Source of the DNA: Prevotella sp. | GTDB lineage: Bacteria > Bacteroidota > Bacteroidia > Bacteroidales > Bacteroidaceae | Length of the DNA stretch: 49,120 nt | Assembly: GCA_017651265.1 (NCBI GenBank) | Contig: JAGCDO010000061.1 | Location: forward strand, 1-49,120 | Direction: 5' to 3' | Shown: positions 40,766-49,120 of the stretch, in pieces | How the letters are laid out: the number at the start of each line of letters is the position of its first letter | How positions within the stretch are numbered: position 1 is the first letter of the stretch | Program-made: the position numbers and the translations under genes | Notes under the pieces: generated by a model | Seen by the model: only the letters and a program-made list of their open reading frames with translations | Told to the model about the DNA's origin: nothing | Databases searched by the model: none

Positions 40766-42499
40766 ATGAAAAGACTGTTCATGTTGTGCCTTGCGCCATG
40801 GCTGTTTCATTTTTCTATTATGGCCCAGACAAAAGATGTTACCATCAGGGTAATTGAAACCAGTGATGTCCACGGGTGTTTCTTCCCGTACGACTTCATC
40901 AACAACGCCCCCAAAAAAGGATCGCTGGCCCGCGTTTCCACCTATGTGGATTCCCTCAGGGCCATCTACGGTGAGAACCTCTTGCTTTTCGACAACGGGG
41001 ACATCTTGCAAGGACAGCCTACCTGTTACTATTGCAACTATGTGAAGCCGGAGATGGAGAATGTGGCGGCTAAGGTAGTGAACTACCTGAAATACGATGC
41101 AGAGACCATTGGCAACCACGACATCGAGACAGGACATGCAGTCTATGACAAATGGATTCGTGAAGTAAAATGCCCGATGTTGGGAGCCAACATCATCGAC
41201 ACGGCAACCGGTAAGCCCTATCTCCCACCCTATGCCATCTTCGATCGTGAAGGAGTAAGGATTGCGGTCATTGGCATGCTCACGCCTGCCATTCCCAACT
41301 GGCTCCAAGAGAGTCTGTGGAGCGGTCTGCGTTTCGAGGAGATGACAGCCTGCGCCCGCTACTGGGTAAACCATGTAAAGAAGAACGAGCAGGCAGATGT
41401 CATCATCGGTCTGTTCCACTCAGGAAGAGAGGGAGGTATAACAACCGATGAGTACGAAGAGGATGCCTCACTGAGAGTAGCTAAGGAAGTACCTGGGTTC
41501 GACCTGATTCTCTACGGTCATGACCACACGAAGCACCAGGACATCATTACCAACGACGAGGGAGGCATTGTTGTATGCCTCGACCCGTCGAGCGTAGCCC
41601 TGATGGTGTGCGATGCAGAGATCAAGGTATCGATGAAAGATGGACGGGTCTTTGACAAGCAGGTGACAGGACAGGTGGTCAGCGTGGCCAACCTCCCCAT
41701 CGACGAACAGTTCATGGACCATTTCGAAGCAGATATCGATAGTGTCTATAACTACGTCAACCGCAAGATCGGTGTATTCAAGAAGGCCATCTATACCCGC
41801 GATTGCTATTTCGGTAGCAGCGCCTTCTGTGATTTCATCCATAACCTGCAGTTGCAGATTACGGGTGCCGACATTTCTTTCAACGCTCCGCTCACCTTCG
41901 ATGAAGTGATTGAAGCAGGTGATGTGAAGGTAAGCGACATGTTCAATCTCTATAAGTATGAGAACCAGATCTATGTCATGAACCTCACCGGTGAGGAGGT
42001 GCGGAAGCATCTGGAGATGAGTTATGACCAATGGGTGAACACCATGACCTCACCCGATGACCATATCATGTTGCTCAACGATGATGCTAAGGGCGACCAG
42101 CAGCGGTTCGGCTTCAAGAACCTGGCGTTTAACTTCGACAGTGCAGCAGGTATCGACTATGAGGTGGATGTCACCAAGCCCGACGGACAGAAGGTGCGCA
42201 TCCTGCGCATGAGCAACGGACAGCCCTTCGATGAGCACAAGACCTATAAGGTGGTGCTGAACAGCTACCGCGGTAATGGCGGTGGCGAACTGCTTACGAA
42301 AGGTGCCGGCATTCCGCACGAAGAGCTGAACAACCGCATCATCTACAGAAGCGAGCGTGACCAGCGATACTACCTGACGAAAGAGATTGAGAAGCAAGGG
42401 GTATTGGAACCCCAGGCCAACAACAACTGGCGATTCGTTCCCGAGGAGTGGACCAAACCGGCCCTGGCTCGCGATCGTCGTTTAATCTTTGGTGAATAA
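40766..42499 (+). CDS. Secreted 5'-nucleotidase/metallophosphatase
   Basis: A 577-residue exported enzyme. Signal peptide MKRLFMLCLAPWLFHFSIMA. The dinuclear metallophosphatase motifs are ETSDVHG, FDNGDILQGQ and ETIGNHDIE, with GLFHSGREGG and YGHDHTKHQD. The C-terminal substrate-binding domain (about 340-560) has the 5'-nucleotidase-typical INFDSAAGIDYEVDVTKPDG-like part and NSYRGNGGGE. It hydrolyses nucleoside monophosphates or cyclic nucleotides in the periplasm. It is followed 7 bases later by nudC, suggesting linked nucleotide salvage. Confidence 0.88.
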   Translation: MKRLFMLCLAPWLFHFSIMAQTKDVTIRVIETSDVHGCFFPYDFINNAPKKGSLARVSTYVDSLRAIYGENLLLFDNGDILQGQPTCYYCNYVKPEMENVAAKVVNYLKYDAETIGNHDIETGHAVYDKWIREVKCPMLGANIIDTATGKPYLPPYAIFDREGVRIAVIGMLTPAIPNWLQESLWSGLRFEEMTACARYWVNHVKKNEQADVIIGLFHSGREGGITTDEYEEDASLRVAKEVPGFDLILYGHDHTKHQDIITNDEGGIVVCLDPSSVALMVCDAEIKVSMKDGRVFDKQVTGQVVSVANLPIDEQFMDHFEADIDSVYNYVNRKIGVFKKAIYTRDCYFGSSAFCDFIHNLQLQITGADISFNAPLTFDEVIEAGDVKVSDMFNLYKYENQIYVMNLTGEEVRKHLEMSYDQWVNTMTSPDDHIMLLNDDAKGDQQRFGFKNLAFNFDSAAGIDYEVDVTKPDGQKVRILRMSNGQPFDEHKTYKVVLNSYRGNGGGELLTKGAGIPHEELNNRIIYRSERDQRYYLTKEIEKQGVLEPQANNNWRFVPEEWTKPALARDRRLIFGE

Positions 42500-42506
42500 T
42501 ACTACA

Positions 42507-43280
42507 ATGAACAGATATTGGTTTGTTTTCTGTAAAACGGATCTTCTTTTAGAGAAACTCCCCGACGGCACCTATACCATTCCCTATGGTGAAGAGCCGC
42601 CTGTTGAGGTGAAACCCTGGAACACCATACATAACATCACCCCTTTTGAGGATGCAGAGGTGAAAACCTTCCGCATCGACGCGCCCGTCACGAATCATCC
42701 CAAGTTTGAGATGTGCGGACTGCGTGCCTCGTTCAATAAGATTTCCCGCGACCTGTACCTCAAGGCAGGAAAGTGTCAGGAGATTCTCTACTGGGACATG
42801 AACACGCAGTTCTGCGGTGTCTGTGGAGCACCGATGAAGATGCACACGGAGATTTCCAAACGCTGCGAGCACTGCGGAAAAGAGGTATGGCCGCAATTGG
42901 CTACGGCCGTTATCGTTCTCATTCATAAAGGGGATGAGGTGTTGTTGGTACATGCGAAGAACTTCCAGCGCGACTTTTTCGGACTGGTTGCTGGATTCGT
43001 GGAAACGGGTGAAACACTGGAACAGGCTGTGGAACGCGAAACCTTGGAGGAAACAGGTATCCATATCCGTAACATCCGCTATTTCGGCAGTCAGCCATGG
43101 CCCTATCCCTGCGGTCTGATGGTGGGTTTCCAGGCAGAATACGACTATGGTGAAATCCATTTGCAGCACTCGGAGCTCTCGGCTGGCGGTTGGTTCAAAA
43201 AAGAAAACCTTCCCGACATTCCGGAAAAACTCTCCATTGCACGTATGCTGATAGATAACTGGCTGAACAGCAAAAAATAA
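42507..43280 (+). CDS. nudC: NAD+ diphosphatase NudC
   Basis: A 257-residue Nudix enzyme that splits NAD(H) and can decap NAD-RNA. The zinc-ribbon CGVCGAPMKM ... CEHCGK is at about 106-130. The Nudix box is GFVETGETLEQAVERETLEE (about 165-185, then TGI). The SQPWPYPCGLMVGF motif is close to NudC's SQPWPFPxS. Start ATG 42507, 7 bases after the nucleotidase stop; the frame's upstream portion overlaps it and is dropped. Confidence 0.93.
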   Translation: MNRYWFVFCKTDLLLEKLPDGTYTIPYGEEPPVEVKPWNTIHNITPFEDAEVKTFRIDAPVTNHPKFEMCGLRASFNKISRDLYLKAGKCQEILYWDMNTQFCGVCGAPMKMHTEISKRCEHCGKEVWPQLATAVIVLIHKGDEVLLVHAKNFQRDFFGLVAGFVETGETLEQAVERETLEETGIHIRNIRYFGSQPWPYPCGLMVGFQAEYDYGEIHLQHSELSAGGWFKKENLPDIPEKLSIARMLIDNWLNSKK

Positions 43281-43283
43281 TCC

Positions 43284-43305
43284 ATGAGATTATTGCATGT
43301 CTCAT
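43284..43305. promoter_or_regulatory. Inverted repeat around the -33 of the ThiE-like promoter
   Basis: ATGAGA (43284-43289) and TCTCAT (43300-43305), 10 bases apart, flanking ATTG at 43292. Possible operator. Confidence 0.35.
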
Positions 43306-43323
43306 AAATTATTCCTAATTTTG
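43292..43323 (+). promoter_or_regulatory. Promoter for the ThiE-like/prs operon
   Basis: ATTG (43292-43295), 20 bases, TAATTTTG (43316-43323). Leader about 20 bases. Confidence 0.6.
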
Positions 43324-43343
43324 CAGACAAATAGGAAAGACGA

Positions 43344-43952
43344 ATGAAACTCGTTCTCATAACAAAGCCCACATTCTTTGTGGAAGAAGACAAAATCATC
43401 GCGTCACTCTTTGAGGAAGGGCTCGACAACCTACACTTGTACAAACCTGACTCTTCCCCGATGTATGCAGAGCGACTGCTTTCCCTATTGCCTGAAGATT
43501 ACTACCGCAAGATCACGGTACACGACCATTATTACCTGAAAAGCGAGTACCATCTGGCAGGTATCCATATTGAACACCCTGAAGATCCTGTACCCGAGGG
43601 CTACCGTGGGCGTTTTTCCCGTACCTGTCTGGAAATCGATCAGTTGAAAGCGGCCAAGAAAAAGGCCGAGTATGTTTTCCTGAAGTATATCTTCCACAGT
43701 CAGAGTGAAAAAGACGCTGAGGGTTCCTTCACCGAGGAACAGCTTAGGGAAGCTTCACGTAAAGGACTCATCGACCGTCATGTCTATGCGTTAGGAGGCA
43801 TGAACCTCAACAATATCAAGTACGCCAAGGACCTCGGATTCGGCGGTGTGGTGATTTGCGGAGACCTCTGGAACCGGTTCGACATCCACAACCAGCAGGA
43901 CTATCGGGAACTGATCAGCCATTTCGAGAAACTGCGCAAAGCGGTAGGATAA
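43344..43952 (+). CDS. ThiE/TenI-like TIM-barrel protein
   Basis: A 202-residue protein with the fold of thiamine phosphate synthase. The start MKLVLITKPTFFVEEDKIIA and KITVHDHYYLKSEYHLAGIHI match ThiE strands, and ALGGMNLNNIKYAKDLGFGG and VVICGDLW resemble the phosphate-binding end. But the substrate-binding H-x-G-Q-x-D motif is IHIEHPEDP, so the Q/D site is not conserved. It may be a TenI-like thiazole tautomerase or an unrelated relative. No thi genes or TPP riboswitch are nearby. Confidence 0.7.
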   Translation: MKLVLITKPTFFVEEDKIIASLFEEGLDNLHLYKPDSSPMYAERLLSLLPEDYYRKITVHDHYYLKSEYHLAGIHIEHPEDPVPEGYRGRFSRTCLEIDQLKAAKKKAEYVFLKYIFHSQSEKDAEGSFTEEQLREASRKGLIDRHVYALGGMNLNNIKYAKDLGFGGVVICGDLWNRFDIHNQQDYRELISHFEKLRKAVG

Positions 43953-43986
43953 GATAATGACACTCTATAATAATTGATGATTATAT

Positions 43987-44925
43987 ATGATTGACACCAA
44001 TTCTTTTATGGTATTCTCAGGTACTGCCACCAAGTACCTCGCAGAACGTATATGCCAAAGTCTGGGATGCCCGCTGGGCAAACTGATCATGACGAAGTTC
44101 TCTGACGGTGAGTTCGCAGTATCTTATGAACAGTCTATCCGTGGTCGTGACGTCTTCCTCGTACAGAGCACCTTCCCCAGCTCCGACAACCTGATGGAGT
44201 TGCTGCTGATGATTGATGCCGCCAAACGCGCCTCAGCCAAGAGCATCAATGCCGTTATTCCTTATTTCGGCTGGGCCCGCCAGGACCGTAAGGACAAGCC
44301 CCGTGTAAGCATCGGTGCCAAATTGGTGGCTGATCTGCTGAGCGTGGCCGGCGTTGACCGAGTGATTACCATGGACCTCCATGCCGATCAGATTCAGGGA
44401 TTCTTCGACATCCCTGTCGATCACCTCTACGCCTCTGGTGTGATCCTCCCCTATCTGCAGAGTCTGAAGCTCAAGGACCTGGTGATTGCTTCTCCCGACG
44501 TAGGTGGTTCCAAGCGCGCCAACACCTATGCCAAATTCCTGGGCGTACCCCTGGTGCTATGCAACAAGACCCGTGCCCGTGCTAACGTAGTGGCTACGAT
44601 GCAGATCATCGGTGACGTGAAAGACAAGAATGTGGTCATCATCGACGATATGGTAGATACTGCCGGAACCATCACCAAGGCAGCCGATATCATGATCGAG
44701 GCTGGTGCTAAGAGTGTACGGGCCTGTGCCAGTCACTGCGTGATGAGCGGTCCTGCCAGCGACCGTGTGCAGAACTCTTCACTGGAAGAGATTGTCTTCA
44801 CCGACTCCATCCCATACGCACAGCGCTGTCCCAAGGTGAAACAGTTGTCAGTGGCTGAGATGTTCGCCGATACCATTCGTCGCGTTGTCGAAAACAAGAG
44901 CATTAGCGACCAATATATTGTATAA
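43987..44925 (+). CDS. prs: Ribose-phosphate pyrophosphokinase
   Basis: A 312-residue PRPP synthase that makes phosphoribosyl pyrophosphate from ribose 5-phosphate and ATP. Visible motifs are MTKFSDGEFAVSYEQSIRG near the N-terminus, PYFGWARQDRKDKPRVSIGAK (ATP loop), TMDLHADQIQGFFDIPVDHL and the PRPP-binding VVIIDDMVDTAGTI. Length fits (about 310). It is 34 bases after the ThiE-like gene and 15 before DUF4491. Confidence 0.95.
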   Translation: MIDTNSFMVFSGTATKYLAERICQSLGCPLGKLIMTKFSDGEFAVSYEQSIRGRDVFLVQSTFPSSDNLMELLLMIDAAKRASAKSINAVIPYFGWARQDRKDKPRVSIGAKLVADLLSVAGVDRVITMDLHADQIQGFFDIPVDHLYASGVILPYLQSLKLKDLVIASPDVGGSKRANTYAKFLGVPLVLCNKTRARANVVATMQIIGDVKDKNVVIIDDMVDTAGTITKAADIMIEAGAKSVRACASHCVMSGPASDRVQNSSLEEIVFTDSIPYAQRCPKVKQLSVAEMFADTIRRVVENKSISDQYIV

Positions 44926-44940
44926 TTCCGGAAAGATCTC

Positions 44941-45348
44941 ATGGAACTGCACTTCACAGGAATAATCATTGCGGTATGCACGTTTCTGATTATCGGACTC
45001 TGTCACCCGCTTGTCATCAAACAGGAGTATTACTCTGGAACGAAATACTGGTGGGTATATCTATTGATCGGTATTGTCTGTATCTGTCTGGCATTCATCG
45101 TACCCAACTGGTTCGCCTCTGAAAAGACCGGTATCAGCGTGTCAGCCATTCTGGGTGTCACAGGGGCTTCCTTCCTTTGGGGAATCGGTGAGCTGTTTGC
45201 CCAGAAGAAACGTGTTCAGAAGGGATGGTTCCCCATGAACCCGAAACGAAAGCACGAATACGAAGGCATGGCCAGCGACGAGAGTCTGTGCCCTGTCTGC
45301 AAAGATGCGAAGAAGCACCCTGCTAACTATAAAGACCTCCCGTCATGA
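44941..45348 (+). CDS. DUF4491 membrane protein
   Basis: A 135-residue protein with three predicted membrane segments (IIIAVCTFLIIGLCHPLVI, WWVYLLIGIVCICLAFIVP, ISVSAILGVTGASFLWG) and a cytoplasmic tail with two cysteines (CPVCKDAKKHP) near the end. This fits the DUF4491 family, function unknown. Overlaps rlmH by 4 bases (ATGA), so the two are translationally coupled. Confidence 0.82.
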   Translation: MELHFTGIIIAVCTFLIIGLCHPLVIKQEYYSGTKYWWVYLLIGIVCICLAFIVPNWFASEKTGISVSAILGVTGASFLWGIGELFAQKKRVQKGWFPMNPKRKHEYEGMASDESLCPVCKDAKKHPANYKDLPS

Positions 45349-45815
45349 AGACGGTGCTGATATTGGTCGGCAAGACCGTCAACAAACACATCGGTGCATG
45401 TGTTGACGACTATGTGGAACGCCTCGGTCACTACATGCCTTTCGAGCTCATCACCATTCCCGAACTGAAGAACAACAAAAACCTGAGCGAGGAACAACAG
45501 AAAGAACGGGAAGGTGAACTGATCCTGAAGCAGGTGCAGGAACAGGATTTCGTAGTGTTGCTCGACGAGCATGGTAAGGAACTGCGCAGCATCGAGTTCG
45601 CCACATGGATTCAGAAAAAACAGCAGACCGTCAGACGACTGATCTTCGTCATCGGCGGTCCTTATGGTTTCTCTCCTGCCGTCTATCGGCGTTGCAACGA
45701 ACAGCTGTCACTCTCCAAGATGACATTCTCACACCAGATGGTGAGAATGATTTTCGTTGAACAGCTATACCGTGCCTGCACCATTATCAAAGGAGAGCCC
45801 TACCACCACGAATAG
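45345..45815 (+). CDS. rlmH: 23S rRNA (pseudouridine1915-N3)-methyltransferase
   Basis: A 156-residue SPOUT-family methyltransferase that modifies pseudouridine 1915 of 23S rRNA. The trefoil knot contains LDEHGKELRSIEFA, FVIGGPYGFSPAVYRR and LSLSKMTFSHQMVRMIFVEQLYRA near the C-terminus, characteristic of RlmH. Length is typical (about 155-160). Overlaps DUF4491 by 4 bases. Confidence 0.95.
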   Translation: MKTVLILVGKTVNKHIGACVDDYVERLGHYMPFELITIPELKNNKNLSEEQQKEREGELILKQVQEQDFVVLLDEHGKELRSIEFATWIQKKQQTVRRLIFVIGGPYGFSPAVYRRCNEQLSLSKMTFSHQMVRMIFVEQLYRACTIIKGEPYHHE

Positions 45816-45894
45816 TTTTGTGTCAAAAAGCATTCTATTTGTATAATTCTTCCTATTTTTGAAGACAAGCTAACAAGAAAAGACGTAATATTGT

Positions 45895-45902
45895 TACCTT
45901 TG
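45895..45902 (+). promoter_or_regulatory. Promoter -7 box for uxuA
   Basis: TACCTTTG, 30 bases before the ATG; another -7-like TATTTTTG lies at 45854. No good -33. Confidence 0.5.
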
Positions 45903-45932
45903 CAAACAACTTAAGAATCATAGACTGTATTT

Positions 45933-47186
45933 ATGGAAAGAACATGGAGATGGTTTGGCAAGAAAGACAAGATCACCCTTGCCATGCTAAGACAAATCGG
46001 AGTAGAAGGTATTGTAACAGCCTTGCATGATGTACCTCTTGGTGAGGTATGGACCCGCGAAAAGATTCGCGATCTGCGAGAGTATATTGAAAGCTACGGC
46101 ATGCGGTGGAGTGTGGTTGAGTCGCTGCCTGTAGTAGAAACCATCAAATATGGCGGACCCGACCGCGACCAGCAGATCGAGGTCTATAAGGAGAGTCTGC
46201 GCAACCTCTCGGCAGAGGGCATCCACACTATTTGCTATAACTTCATGCCTGTGCTCGACTGGGCACGAACGGATTTGCTGCATGCTAATCCCAACGGCTC
46301 CACGAACCTGTACTTCAACTATGCTGAGTTTGCCTACTTCGACATCTATATCCTGAAGCGTGAAGGTGCCCGCGAAGAATGGGCGAAGTTCCAATTCCCC
46401 GAAAGTGTAGGCAAAGGACGGAATGTCCTGGCTGAAGCAGATGAACTGGCCAAGACCATGACGCCCGAGAAGGATCACCAGTTGGTAGAAACCATCATCA
46501 TCAAGACACAAGGCTTTGTCAGTGGAAACTTCAGTGAGAACGACGATGCTCCCATCCAAAAATTCCGCGACTTCCTCGACCTTTACAAAGGTATCGACAA
46601 GGCTCAGCTCCGTGCCAACATGAAGTATTTCCTGGAGGCTATCATGCCTACCTGCGAAGAATGTGACATGAATATGTGCGTTCATCCCGACGACCCCCCC
46701 ATCGAGATCCTCGGTCTGCCGCGCATCGTCCGTACAGAAGAAGATATCCAGTGGTTCCTCGATGCAGTACCCAACAAGCACAACGGTCTTACCTTCTGTG
46801 CCGGCTCACTCTCAGCTGGAGCCTATAACAACGTAGTGGAGATGGCTAAGAAGTTTGCGCCGCGCACCCATTTCGTACACCTCCGCTCCTGTCATATCTT
46901 CCCCAATGGCGACTTCACCGAAGCATCGCATCTGGGCGGTCGTGCCGACCTTATCGAGCTCGCCCGCATTTTCGAGCAAGAGAACCCACAACTCCCGATG
47001 CGTGTCGACCATGGTATGACCTTCACCGACGAGCCCGGCGGCATCATGGACGAATCTAGTCATGGACATAATGCGGGCTACACCCTTTTGGGACGTATGT
47101 TCGCACTCGGACAGGTGCAGGGAATCCTCGCCACCGTCGACCGCGAGTTGGGCATTGAATACAAGCAGCCCGGGTTCTTCGATTAG
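45933..47186 (+). CDS. uxuA: Mannonate dehydratase
   Basis: A 417-residue enzyme that dehydrates D-mannonate to 2-keto-3-deoxygluconate in glucuronate degradation. It starts MERTWRWFGKKDKITLAMLR, typical of UxuA, and holds MNMCVHPDDPPIEILGLPRI, FCAGSLSAGAYNNV, HFVHLRSCHIF and RVDHGMTFTDEPGGI with the metal ligands (His, Cys, His, Asp). Length is slightly above the E. coli protein. It is followed by uxuB after 48 bases that hold a repeat. Confidence 0.93.
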   Translation: MERTWRWFGKKDKITLAMLRQIGVEGIVTALHDVPLGEVWTREKIRDLREYIESYGMRWSVVESLPVVETIKYGGPDRDQQIEVYKESLRNLSAEGIHTICYNFMPVLDWARTDLLHANPNGSTNLYFNYAEFAYFDIYILKREGAREEWAKFQFPESVGKGRNVLAEADELAKTMTPEKDHQLVETIIIKTQGFVSGNFSENDDAPIQKFRDFLDLYKGIDKAQLRANMKYFLEAIMPTCEECDMNMCVHPDDPPIEILGLPRIVRTEEDIQWFLDAVPNKHNGLTFCAGSLSAGAYNNVVEMAKKFAPRTHFVHLRSCHIFPNGDFTEASHLGGRADLIELARIFEQENPQLPMRVDHGMTFTDEPGGIMDESSHGHNAGYTLLGRMFALGQVQGILATVDRELGIEYKQPGFFD

Positions 47187-47197
47187 AAGACTATTTA

Positions 47198-47233
47198 GCC
47201 CATTAACCTTATTAAGCCCATCAACCCCATTAA
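47198..47233 (+). repeat. Two 18-base direct repeats before uxuB
   Basis: GCCCATTAACCTTATTAA (47198-47215) and GCCCATCAACCCCATTAA (47216-47233) match at 15 of 18 positions. They end one base before the uxuB ATG. Confidence 0.8.
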
Positions 47234-47234
47234 A

Positions 47235-48821
47235 ATGAAACTTACAGATATATTCACCGGCAATTACAATGCCGCAGCATGGGAAGCCAAAGGCTACCAG
47301 CTTCCTCAGTTTGACATCAAGGCAGTGCGCGAAAAGACTGCCAAGGAACCCACATGGGTACACTTCGGTGGAGGTAACATCTTCCGCGCCTTCCCCGCAG
47401 CCATTCTCAACGATGCATTGAACACGGGCAAGTACGACCGTGGTGTGATCGTTGCAGAAACCTTCGACTTCGAGGTCATCGACAAGGCATACACACCTTA
47501 TAATAATTTCTCGCTGTTGGTTAGTCTGCAGTCAACAGGCACCATCGAGAAGAAGGTCATCGCCTCGGTAACAGAGGCCTTGAAGGCAGATTATCAGTTT
47601 AACGACTGGAACCGTCTTGTGGAAATCTTCAAGAACCCCACGTTGCAGATGATCTCCTTCACCATCACGGAGAAAGGCTACACCTTCAACGAGGCCGACC
47701 TGGCTCGCGGCATGAAGCCCATCTTCGCCATGGGTAAGGTAACAGCACTGCTGTACGAACGCTTCAATGCCGGACTCCTACCCCTTACCATCCAGTCGAT
47801 GGACAACTGTTCGCACAACGGCGATAAGGTGAAAGCCGGTGTCTTCGCCTATGCTGAACGCTGGGTGAACGACGGACTGGTTCCTGCTGCCTTCCTCGAC
47901 TATCTGAAGGATGAGACAAAGATCACCTTCCCCTGGTCGATGATCGACAAGATCACTCCCCGTCCCCATGAGAAGGTGAAGGAAATGCTGGCTGCCGACG
48001 GCTTTGAGGATAATGACTATATCGAGACAGAGAAGCACACCTTCACGGCGCCTTTTGTGAATGCTGAGGAAGTGCAGTATCTTGTCATCGAAGACAACTA
48101 TACCAACGGTCGACCGCCACTCCATCTGGGCGGCGCTCTCTATACCACCCGCGAGACTGTTGACCAAGTGGAGACCATGAAGGTGACAACCTGTCTGAAC
48201 CCGCTTCACACCGCTATGGCTATCTATGGCTGCATGTTGGGCTACACCCTGATCAGTGCTGAGATGGCCGATGACGACCTGCGTTCATTCATCCAGAAAA
48301 TCGGTTATATGGAAGCCATGCCCGTGGTTACCGATCCTGGTGTACTGAACCCCTACGAGTTTATTGGGGCCGTCATCAACCGTCGTCTTCCCAACCCCTT
48401 CATGCCCGATGCTCCCCAGCGAATCGCATCAGATACCAGTCAGAAACTGCCCATCCGCTTCGGCGAGACCATCAAGAAATACATTGCCCGCGGTCTGGAC
48501 ATGTCGAACCTCATCCTTATCCCCCTCACACTGGCTGGCTATGCCCGCTATCTGAAGGGTATTAAGGACGACGGAACGCCGTTCACTCCTTCACCTGATC
48601 CACTGTTGGAAGAACTGCAGGCCATCGTTGCTCCGCTGGAAATCGGAAAGAAAGACCAGGACTACAGTTGTCTGCGCCAGCTCTACAGCAGGAAGGACAT
48701 CTTCGCTGTTGATCTCTACGAGGCCGGTCTTGGCGAGCAGATTGAAGGAATGGTCAAGGAACTCTATGCCGACTTCGGTGCAGTCCGTGCCACCTTACAT
48801 AAATATGTATCGGCGCGATAA
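47235..48821 (+). CDS. uxuB: Fructuronate reductase (mannitol dehydrogenase family)
   Basis: A 528-residue long-chain dehydrogenase of the mannitol dehydrogenase family. It shows WVHFGGGNIFRAFPAAILND (Rossmann loop), QSMDNCSHNGDKVKAGVFAY and a C-terminal NPLHTAMAIYG. In the uronate pathway it reduces D-fructuronate to D-mannonate, the substrate of UxuA; the neighbour supports that over mannitol. It is 40 residues longer than E. coli UxuB. Ends before terminator 48847-48884. Confidence 0.85.
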   Translation: MKLTDIFTGNYNAAAWEAKGYQLPQFDIKAVREKTAKEPTWVHFGGGNIFRAFPAAILNDALNTGKYDRGVIVAETFDFEVIDKAYTPYNNFSLLVSLQSTGTIEKKVIASVTEALKADYQFNDWNRLVEIFKNPTLQMISFTITEKGYTFNEADLARGMKPIFAMGKVTALLYERFNAGLLPLTIQSMDNCSHNGDKVKAGVFAYAERWVNDGLVPAAFLDYLKDETKITFPWSMIDKITPRPHEKVKEMLAADGFEDNDYIETEKHTFTAPFVNAEEVQYLVIEDNYTNGRPPLHLGGALYTTRETVDQVETMKVTTCLNPLHTAMAIYGCMLGYTLISAEMADDDLRSFIQKIGYMEAMPVVTDPGVLNPYEFIGAVINRRLPNPFMPDAPQRIASDTSQKLPIRFGETIKKYIARGLDMSNLILIPLTLAGYARYLKGIKDDGTPFTPSPDPLLEELQAIVAPLEIGKKDQDYSCLRQLYSRKDIFAVDLYEAGLGEQIEGMVKELYADFGAVRATLHKYVSAR

Positions 48822-48846
48822 AGGAAATGAAATAATTACCTCTTGC

Positions 48847-48884
48847 CCACCCTTCTTCCATGACTGGTAGAAGGGTGGTTTTTT
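48847..48884 (+). terminator. Terminator after uxuB
   Basis: CCACCCTTCT (48847-48856) pairs with AGAAGGGTGG (48869-48878), followed by TTTTTT. Confidence 0.9.
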
Positions 48885-49002
48885 GTTTGACGTTTTCACT
48901 CCCAGCGTTTAAGGAACCGGGAATTTTAATGCAAAATGGTGTATAATTATTTAACCCCGTTACCCTTACCAGTACTCCACCCCTAAAGAGTTCTTGGAAA
49001 GA

Positions 49003-49034
49003 TTTGGCTGTTAAGATTTATTGTTGTATCTTTG
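49003..49034 (+). promoter_or_regulatory. Promoter for the terminal lipoprotein gene
   Basis: TTTG (49003-49006), 20 bases, TATCTTTG (49027-49034). Leader about 33 bases to the ATG. Confidence 0.75.
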
Positions 49035-49067
49035 CAACCAAATAGTATTATTAAATAACATCATCTT

Positions 49068-49120
49068 ATGAAAAAGCTATTATTATCTTTTGCAGTTATG
49101 GCATTATTTACAGCATGCAA
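49068..49120 (+). CDS. Lipoprotein, 5' end only (cut by window)
   Basis: Only the first 17 complete codons are inside the window: MKKLLLSFAVMALFTAC followed by the first two bases of the next codon. This is a clear lipoprotein signal with the lipobox cysteine at residue 17. The rest lies outside, so its function cannot be told. A perfect promoter precedes it. Confidence 0.75.
   Translation, partial: MKKLLLSFAVMALFTAC

Noticed and set aside
40082-41419. A 445-residue open frame opposite the ABC ATPase and nucleotidase genes
   Set aside because: It spans two real genes and shows no domain.
43281-43343. TPP riboswitch before the ThiE-like gene
   Set aside because: No CUGAGA or other THI-box core was found, and the leader is only about 20 bases.
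45838-45861. Second uxuA promoter (TTTG at 45838, TATTTTTG at 45854)
   Set aside because: The spacing is only 12 bases, too short for the -33/-7 type.

Overview
The window looks like chromosomal DNA of a Bacteroidales bacterium, most likely Prevotellaceae (Prevotella sensu lato). Several things point there. Almost every transcription unit starts from the Bacteroidetes-type promoter (-33 TTTG or TTG, about 20 bases, -7 TAnnTTTG), and Shine-Dalgarno sequences are absent. Families typical of the order are present: DUF4153, DUF4270, DUF4491, Lnb/DUF4105, a GldE-like CBS protein, a 1121-residue SecA with a SEC-C tail, an archaeal/eukaryotic-type ProRS, CotH and M6 proteins with T9SS-like C-terminal tails, and a propionate-pathway operon. 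It is mostly core genome; I see no phage, insertion sequence, CRISPR array or resistance island.

Layout. 1-4.9 kb: a tiny repeat protein, a lipoprotein serine hydrolase, a secreted CE1-like esterase, and a DUF4153 membrane protein with a partner. 4.9-10.5 kb: secreted M6 protease, flavin reductase, CotH/lamin-tail protein, small acidic protein. 10.6-10.75 kb: tRNA-Ser(UGA). 11-16.7 kb: ketopantoate-reductase-like enzyme, GH43 enzyme, TonB-dependent receptor. 16.7-19.5 kb: operon of methylmalonyl-CoA epimerase, carboxyltransferase, a 52-residue MmdE-like subunit and a biotin carrier. 19.6-22.1 kb: truncated GT5-like protein, DUF4270 lipoprotein and a 42-residue protein. 22.1-26.1 kb (minus): OmpA lipoprotein, MtgA, PcrA/UvrD. 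26.3-27.8 kb: ProRS. 28-33.7 kb (minus): outer-membrane protein, LptC, GldE-like protein, PpiD-like chaperone. 33.8-43.3 kb: Lnb-like lipoprotein N-acyltransferase, a degenerate alkaline-phosphatase-superfamily protein, SecA, an ABC ATPase, a 5'-nucleotidase and NudC. 43.3-45.8 kb: ThiE-like protein, Prs, DUF4491, RlmH. 45.9-48.8 kb: UxuA and UxuB for hexuronate catabolism. The window ends in the start of another lipoprotein.

How the genes fit together. Envelope biogenesis dominates: SecA, Lnb, LptC, OmpA, MtgA and PpiD, plus many lipoproteins and exported enzymes. Catabolism of plant glycans is suggested by GH43, the CE1-like esterase, the TonB receptor and UxuA/UxuB. The epimerase operon belongs to the succinate-propionate route.

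The least ordinary signals are in the non-coding DNA. A 65-base hairpin element occurs twice, and its stem shows compensatory base changes; one copy supplies the stop codon of mtgA and sits against the start of pcrA, which has no ATG. Heptanucleotide tracts flank or resemble it. A five-unit array with an exact 22-base period lies between two terminators after proS. Among the proteins, the most interesting are the coupled Lnb and degenerate phosphatase pair, the GT5-like protein without its nucleotide-sugar motif, and the decarboxylase operon with a 52-residue subunit but no membrane pump gene. All calls come from reading the sequence; no database search was possible.
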